NCBI RefSeq assembly: GCF_028128615.1
Contig: NZ_AMDP01000002.1
Location: 62,001 to 126,000, forward strand
From: Enterococcus sp. 5H
GTDB lineage: Bacteria > Bacillota > Bacilli > Lactobacillales > Enterococcaceae
Length of the DNA stretch: 64,000 nucleotides
Reading direction: 5' to 3'
Shown here: one piece after another, positions 60,176 to 64,000 of the stretch
How the letters are laid out: every line of letters starts with the position of its first letter
How positions within the stretch are numbered: position 1 is the stretch's first letter
Program-made: the position numbers and the translations under genes
The notes under the pieces: model-generated
Databases searched by the model: none
Told to the model about the DNA's origin: nothing
The model's input: the letters and a program-made list of their open reading frames with translations, nothing else

Positions 60176-60632
60176 ATAATATACGCTCAAAAGGATCTAA
60201 ACTAATTCCTTTTTCTAAAACGATTTTGGCATATTCCTGTGCAGAAAATAGAGAATGATCTTTATAATTTCCACATTCTTTTGCAGAAACTGCTGGTACA
60301 AAATCTGTTTCAACAATAAAATTCAAAACCTTCACTAATGCATCACGGATTTCTTTTGGTGAATGCTCATTCCACATAATCATATAAAAGCCAGTACGAC
60401 AACCCATTGGTGAAATATCAATAATTCCTTCTAAATGATCGCGTAAGTTTACTGCTAATAAATGTTCCAATGTATGAACCGCAGCGGTAGGAAGCTCATC
60501 TTCGTTTGGTTGTAAGAAACGCAAATCGTATTTTTCGATTAAGACCTCACCATTTTTTTCAGTACCAGCTAAACGGACATAAGGGGCTTTTACTGTATTG
60601 TGATCTAATTCAAAACTTTCAACTCGTGCCAT
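60174..60632 (-). CDS. luxS: S-ribosylhomocysteine lyase
   Basis: A 152-residue metalloenzyme of the activated methyl cycle. It cleaves S-ribosylhomocysteine to homocysteine and DPD, the AI-2 precursor. The metal ligands are H53 and H57 (HTLEH, with catalytic E56) and C120 (SAKECGNY). C78 in SPMGCRTGFY is the catalytic cysteine. ATG 60632 with GGAGTG upstream gives the normal length; a longer in-frame reading to 60818 adds an unlikely hydrophobic leader. Monocistronic, divergent from asd. Confidence 0.96.
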   Translation of the reverse strand: MARVESFELDHNTVKAPYVRLAGTEKNGEVLIEKYDLRFLQPNEDELPTAAVHTLEHLLAVNLRDHLEGIIDISPMGCRTGFYMIMWNEHSPKEIRDALVKVLNFIVETDFVPAVSAKECGNYKDHSLFSAQEYAKIVLEKGISLDPFERIL

Positions 60633-60766
60633 TATACACACTCCTTCATTTAAGTAAATGTCGCTTTTAACTATATCAAAACACCTTGGAAAGTCAATAC
60701 TTATGGAAACAATAGTAGTCCAGAACTTTTGTTTTATAAAAATCTTCACTAAATAAAGAAAAATCA

Positions 60767-60788
60767 TTTTACTACCTATGTAGTAAAA
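60767..60788. promoter_or_regulatory. Palindrome in the luxS-asd divergent gap
   Basis: TTTTACTAC-CTAT-GTAGTAAAA is a perfect 9-bp inverted repeat located 65 bases before the asd start, just upstream of TATTATGGTAAAAT (a -10-like region). A dyad here could be an operator for asd. The same 9-mers form the stem of the luxS terminator. Confidence 0.45.
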
Positions 60789-60852
60789 GCCAATATTATG
60801 GTAAAATGAAAAAAGCAACTTTCTTCAGGAAATTGAGAGGAGATCAATAAGT

Positions 60853-61908
60853 ATGGAAAAAATGTATAATGTTGCCGTGGTAGGCGCAACGGGTGCTGTT
60901 GGCACAAAAATGATCGAAATGTTGGAAGAAACAACTTTACCATTGAAAAATGTTAAATTATTAGCATCAAAACGTTCTGCGGGGAAAGAACGTACCTTCA
61001 AAGGAAAGACATTAATTATTGAAGAATTAGTACCGGAATCTTTTGAAGATGTTGATATTGCTCTATTTAGTGCCGGTGGCGGCATTTCAAAACAATTTGC
61101 ACCGGAAGCTGTTAAACGCGGAGCAGTTGTCGTTGATAATACGAGTCATTTTCGGATGGACCCTGAAGTTCCATTGGTGGTGCCTGAAGTCAATCCACAA
61201 GCATTAAAACGTCATAAAGGAATCATTGCCAATCCAAATTGTTCAACGATTCAAATGATGGTAGCACTAGAGCCAATTCGCCAAGCATATGGTTTAGATC
61301 GCGTGATTGTGTCGACTTATCAAGCGGTAAGCGGTGCTGGAATCAATGCGATGAACGAATTGAAAACACAAGCACAAGCTTATATTGATGGAACTCCGGC
61401 AGAGCAATTGCAAGCTGATATTTTACCTTGTGGCGGCGATAAGAAACACTATCCGATTGCATTCAACGCCTTGCCTCAAATTGATGTTTTTTCAGATGCA
61501 GATTACACGTATGAAGAATGGAAAATGGTCAACGAAACGAAGAAGATTATGGAAGATGACAGTATTAAAGTTGTTGCGACTTGTGTACGGATTCCTGTTT
61601 TATCTGGTCATTCTGAGTCTGTGTATATTGAAGTGGAAAAAGACGGATCTAACGTTGAGAAGATCAAACAGCTAATTGCTGAAGCTCCGGGAGCGGTTTT
61701 GCAAGATGATCCAAGTCAACAATTATATCCGCAAGCTTTAACTAGTATTGACCGCAAAGAAACATTTGTCGGCCGCATCCGTCAGGATATTGATATTGAA
61801 AAAGGCTATCACATGTGGGTTGTTTCAGATAACTTACTAAAGGGTGCTGCCTGGAATTCTGTTCAAATTGCAGAAACATTACATGAAATGGATTTAGTAC
61901 GAGTTTAA
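60853..61908 (+). CDS. asd: Aspartate-semialdehyde dehydrogenase
   Basis: A 351-residue NADP-dependent enzyme that reduces aspartyl phosphate to aspartate semialdehyde, feeding lysine/diaminopimelate, threonine and methionine synthesis. The Rossmann loop is [12 protein letters not shown] (about 9-20), the catalytic cysteine C130 in NPNCSTIQ, and later GHSESVYIE with the active histidine. GAGAGGAG precedes ATG. dapA follows 22 bases after its stop, so the two supply the cell-wall lysine pathway together. Confidence 0.95.
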   Translation: MEKMYNVAVVGATGAVGTKMIEMLEETTLPLKNVKLLASKRSAGKERTFKGKTLIIEELVPESFEDVDIALFSAGGGISKQFAPEAVKRGAVVVDNTSHFRMDPEVPLVVPEVNPQALKRHKGIIANPNCSTIQMMVALEPIRQAYGLDRVIVSTYQAVSGAGINAMNELKTQAQAYIDGTPAEQLQADILPCGGDKKHYPIAFNALPQIDVFSDADYTYEEWKMVNETKKIMEDDSIKVVATCVRIPVLSGHSESVYIEVEKDGSNVEKIKQLIAEAPGAVLQDDPSQQLYPQALTSIDRKETFVGRIRQDIDIEKGYHMWVVSDNLLKGAAWNSVQIAETLHEMDLVRV

Positions 61909-61930
61909 TTAAGGTTGGAGGAGAGTAAGG

Positions 61931-62803
61931 ATGAATTTAGAGAATGCAACAATCATTACAGCAATGGTTACACCTTTTGACGAAAATGGAGCAATCGATT
62001 TTGCTAAGTTGCCCCAACTAGTGAATCATTTACTGGATAATCATACTGAAGGAATTATTTTAGCGGGAACAACAGGTGAATCACCAACATTGACCCACGA
62101 TGAAGAAATCGAGTTATTCAATGAAGTTATTCGTTTAGTTGATGGTCGAGTACCAATTATTTGTGGTGTTGGAACCAATGACACACGAGATTCAGTTGAA
62201 TTTGTAAAAGAACTTTCAGCTATTCGCGGAATAGATGCCGGCTTAGCTGTTGTACCTTATTACAATAAACCTAACCAAGAAGGATTGTATCAACATTTTA
62301 AAGCGATTGCTGAAGCAAGTGATTTACCAATCATTTTATATAATGTGCCTGGCAGAACAGTTGCGAGCCTTGATGTAGCAACTAGTTTGCGTTTAGCTGA
62401 GCTTGATAATATTATTGCTATTAAAGAATGTGCTGGTCTAGATGCATTAACTGAGTTGATAGAAAAGGCGCCAAAAGACTTTTTAGTGTATACTGGAGAA
62501 GACTCCTTAGCTTTTGCAACTAAAGCTTTGGGTGGACAAGGGGTAATTTCTGTAGCTAGTCATATTTTTGGAACTGAAATGTATGAGATGTTCCAAGCTT
62601 TGGATCAAGAAGAAGTTAAAAAAGCAGCAAGTATTCAGCGGCAAGTATTACCAAAGATGAACGCATTATTTTCAGTGCCTTCACCTGCTCCTGTAAAAGC
62701 TGTCTTAAATCATTTAGGCGTTTCTGTAGGTGATTTACGTTTACCTCTTGTATCTTGTACTTCTGAAGAAAAAGCGAAAATTTTAAGCATACTGGATTTT
62801 TGA
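61931..62803 (+). CDS. dapA: 4-hydroxy-tetrahydrodipicolinate synthase
   Basis: A 290-residue TIM-barrel aldolase-class enzyme condensing pyruvate with aspartate semialdehyde in the diaminopimelate/lysine pathway. GTTGESPT (46-53), YYNKPNQEG (110-118), YNVPGRT (137-143) and the Schiff-base lysine K165 in AIKECAG are all intact. GGAGGAGAG precedes ATG. It lies between asd and the RNase J2 gene, the order asd-dapA-rnjB shared with Bacillus. Confidence 0.96.
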   Translation: MNLENATIITAMVTPFDENGAIDFAKLPQLVNHLLDNHTEGIILAGTTGESPTLTHDEEIELFNEVIRLVDGRVPIICGVGTNDTRDSVEFVKELSAIRGIDAGLAVVPYYNKPNQEGLYQHFKAIAEASDLPIILYNVPGRTVASLDVATSLRLAELDNIIAIKECAGLDALTELIEKAPKDFLVYTGEDSLAFATKALGGQGVISVASHIFGTEMYEMFQALDQEEVKKAASIQRQVLPKMNALFSVPSPAPVKAVLNHLGVSVGDLRLPLVSCTSEEKAKILSILDF

Positions 62804-62834
62804 TTCGGTGTGAGAATATAGAGAGGTGAAATTA

Positions 62835-64000
62835 GTGAGTACAATAAAAATCGTTCCCTTAGGCGGCGTTCGTGAAAATGGAAAAAATATGTATATCGCA
62901 GAAGTGGAAGATGAAATTTTTGTACTGGATTGTGGATTAAAATATCCAGAAAATGAATTATTAGGAATTGATGTGGTTATCCCGGATTTTACGTATTTAG
63001 AGGAAAACATTGATCGTGTGGCAGGTATCTTCCTAACACATGGTCACGCTGATGCTATTGGGGCATTGCCATATCTTTTAGCGAAAGTTCATGTACCAGT
63101 ATTTGGAACGAAGTTAACTGTCGAATTAGCAAAATTAAATGTTGAAGCTCATGCTGGGTCAAAAGATTTTGATGATTTTCATGTAGTTGATGCGCATACA
63201 GAAATAGATTTTGCACACGCGACGATTAGTTTCTTCCGTACCACACATACGATTCCAGATTCTATTGGAATCAATTTAAAAACTGCGGAAGGCAATATTG
63301 TTTACACTGGTGATTTTAAGTTTGATCAAAGTGCCATTCCAATGTATCAAACTGATTTTGGTCGGTTAGCTGAGATTGGTAATGAAGGAGTATTAGCATT
63401 ATTAAGTGATTCTTCTAATGCAGAAAATCCAGCTCAAGTTGTTTCTGAATTACAAATTGCTGATGAAGTTTTTGATACTATTCGTTATTGGGAAGGCAGA
63501 ATTATCGTAGCTTGTGTGGCCAGTAACTTACAGCGGGTCCAACAAGTACTAGATGCTGCTTACCGTTCTGATCGTAAAGTAGTTTTAACTGGACAAGATT
63601 TCCAACGAATCATCAATACAGCGATTGATTTAGATAAACTGAAATTACCGAGTGAAGACTTAATTGTCCCTGCAAAGGATATGAAAAAATATCAAGCAGA
63701 TCAATTAGTTGTGCTGGAAACAGGAACCATGGGTGAACCAATTAAATCATTACAAAAAATGGCAAATGGCACACACCGTGTAATTAAAATTCAAGATGGT
63801 GATCTAGTTTATATCACAACGACACCAACAACAGCAATGGAGACAGCTGTTGCTAAAACAGAAGATATTGTTTATCGTGCTGGCGGAATTGTGAAGCAAA
63901 TTTCTGATAATATGCGTGTTTCCGGTCATGCTAATCCAACTGATTTACAATTAATGCTGAATTTGATTAAGCCTAAATATTTTATCCCTGTTCAAGGTGA
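62835..64000 (+). CDS. rnjB: Ribonuclease J2 (partial at the window end)
   Basis: The first 388 codons of a metallo-beta-lactamase/beta-CASP ribonuclease, open at the right edge. KIVPLGGVRENGKNMY opens the chain. The metal motif reads LTHGHADAIGALPYLL instead of H-G-H-E-D-H-I-G, the degeneracy typical of RNase J2, which has weak activity itself and partners RNase J1 in mRNA and rRNA processing. SDSSNAENP and VSGHAN are further family motifs. GTG 62835 is preferred, with GAGAGGTGA (62821-62829) as ribosome binding site; GTG 62826 lies inside that site. Confidence 0.93.
   Translation, partial: MSTIKIVPLGGVRENGKNMYIAEVEDEIFVLDCGLKYPENELLGIDVVIPDFTYLEENIDRVAGIFLTHGHADAIGALPYLLAKVHVPVFGTKLTVELAKLNVEAHAGSKDFDDFHVVDAHTEIDFAHATISFFRTTHTIPDSIGINLKTAEGNIVYTGDFKFDQSAIPMYQTDFGRLAEIGNEGVLALLSDSSNAENPAQVVSELQIADEVFDTIRYWEGRIIVACVASNLQRVQQVLDAAYRSDRKVVLTGQDFQRIINTAIDLDKLKLPSEDLIVPAKDMKKYQADQLVVLETGTMGEPIKSLQKMANGTHRVIKIQDGDLVYITTTPTTAMETAVAKTEDIVYRAGGIVKQISDNMRVSGHANPTDLQLMLNLIKPKYFIPVQG

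Noticed and set aside
60633-60818. Extended LuxS with a hydrophobic leader
   Set aside because: GGAGTG directly precedes ATG 60632 and the shorter product has normal LuxS length; the extension is divergent-promoter sequence.
60633-60852. Lysine riboswitch upstream of asd-dapA
   Set aside because: The gap is shared with the divergent luxS promoter and lacks the conserved L-box stems; only a simple palindrome is seen.
62826-63060. Loss of catalytic residues in the RNase J gene as a sign of a broken gene
   Set aside because: HGHADAIG is the normal degenerate motif of RNase J2; the frame is intact to the window end.

Overview
The window is a chromosomal segment of a low-GC Gram-positive bacterium of the order Lactobacillales. 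It is most likely an Enterococcus or a close relative. This rests on the AT-rich composition, strong GGAGG-type ribosome binding sites, frequent TTG/GTG starts, LPxTG/MucBP surface protein architecture, type B ribosomal protein L31, RNase J2, and Firmicute gene orders (dinG-tseB-aspB-asnS, fba-murZ-rho-rpmE2, asd-dapA-rnjB). I see no rRNA, tRNA, CRISPR array, prophage or transposase. Species assignment is inference.

Layout. 1-7.1 kb: end of an unidentified gene, two membrane proteins (DUF1294 and LPG-synthase-TM/UPF0104), an ABC-2 exporter pair, an APC-family amino acid permease, and a GntR/FadR regulator next to a CynX-like MFS carrier. 7.3-24.7 kb: largely housekeeping, with an unknown 466-aa protein, a lipoprotein, dinG, tseB, aspB, asnS, a disordered unknown protein, murC, a MaoC-like protein, a BI-1-like membrane protein, an orphan ArgJ-like enzyme, a nuclease-helicase fusion and asparaginase. 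24.7-31 kb: yajQ, a YitT protein, and an alpha-glucoside PTS cluster (EIICB, GH4 6-phospho-alpha-glucosidase, RpiR regulator, small membrane protein). 31.2-37.5 kb: fba, murZ, rho, rpmE2, galM and a ROK fructokinase.

37.6-53.3 kb is the most notable region: an arabinan/arabino-oligosaccharide utilisation locus. It has three GH51 arabinofuranosidases, one GH43 enzyme, an ABC sugar importer without its own ATPase, a YesL-family protein, and araB-araD-araA. Imported oligosaccharides would be cut to L-arabinose, isomerised to ribulose, phosphorylated, and epimerised to xylulose 5-phosphate. The locus has no AraR-like (GntR) regulator. It carries instead two paralogous, divergently transcribed proteins, each with an ArsR-like winged helix followed by a ~200-residue beta-rich domain. 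Each has a palindrome (ATGTT-AACAT type) beside its start, and each faces a TTGACA-17-TATTAT promoter overlapped by a cre-like sequence. I propose these as one-component arabino-oligosaccharide sensors.

53.4-64 kb: a VOC protein, a WYL regulator and an MhqD-like hydrolase; a CsbD-like stress protein; a large LPxTG adhesin with six 67-residue MucBP repeats; a ZIP metal transporter; luxS; and asd-dapA-rnjB, the last cut by the window end. A family of intergenic hairpins sharing a conserved flank and core (near 1.6, 8.8, 13.2, 37.6, 53.35 and 59.2 kb) recurs across the window, mostly at gene ends.
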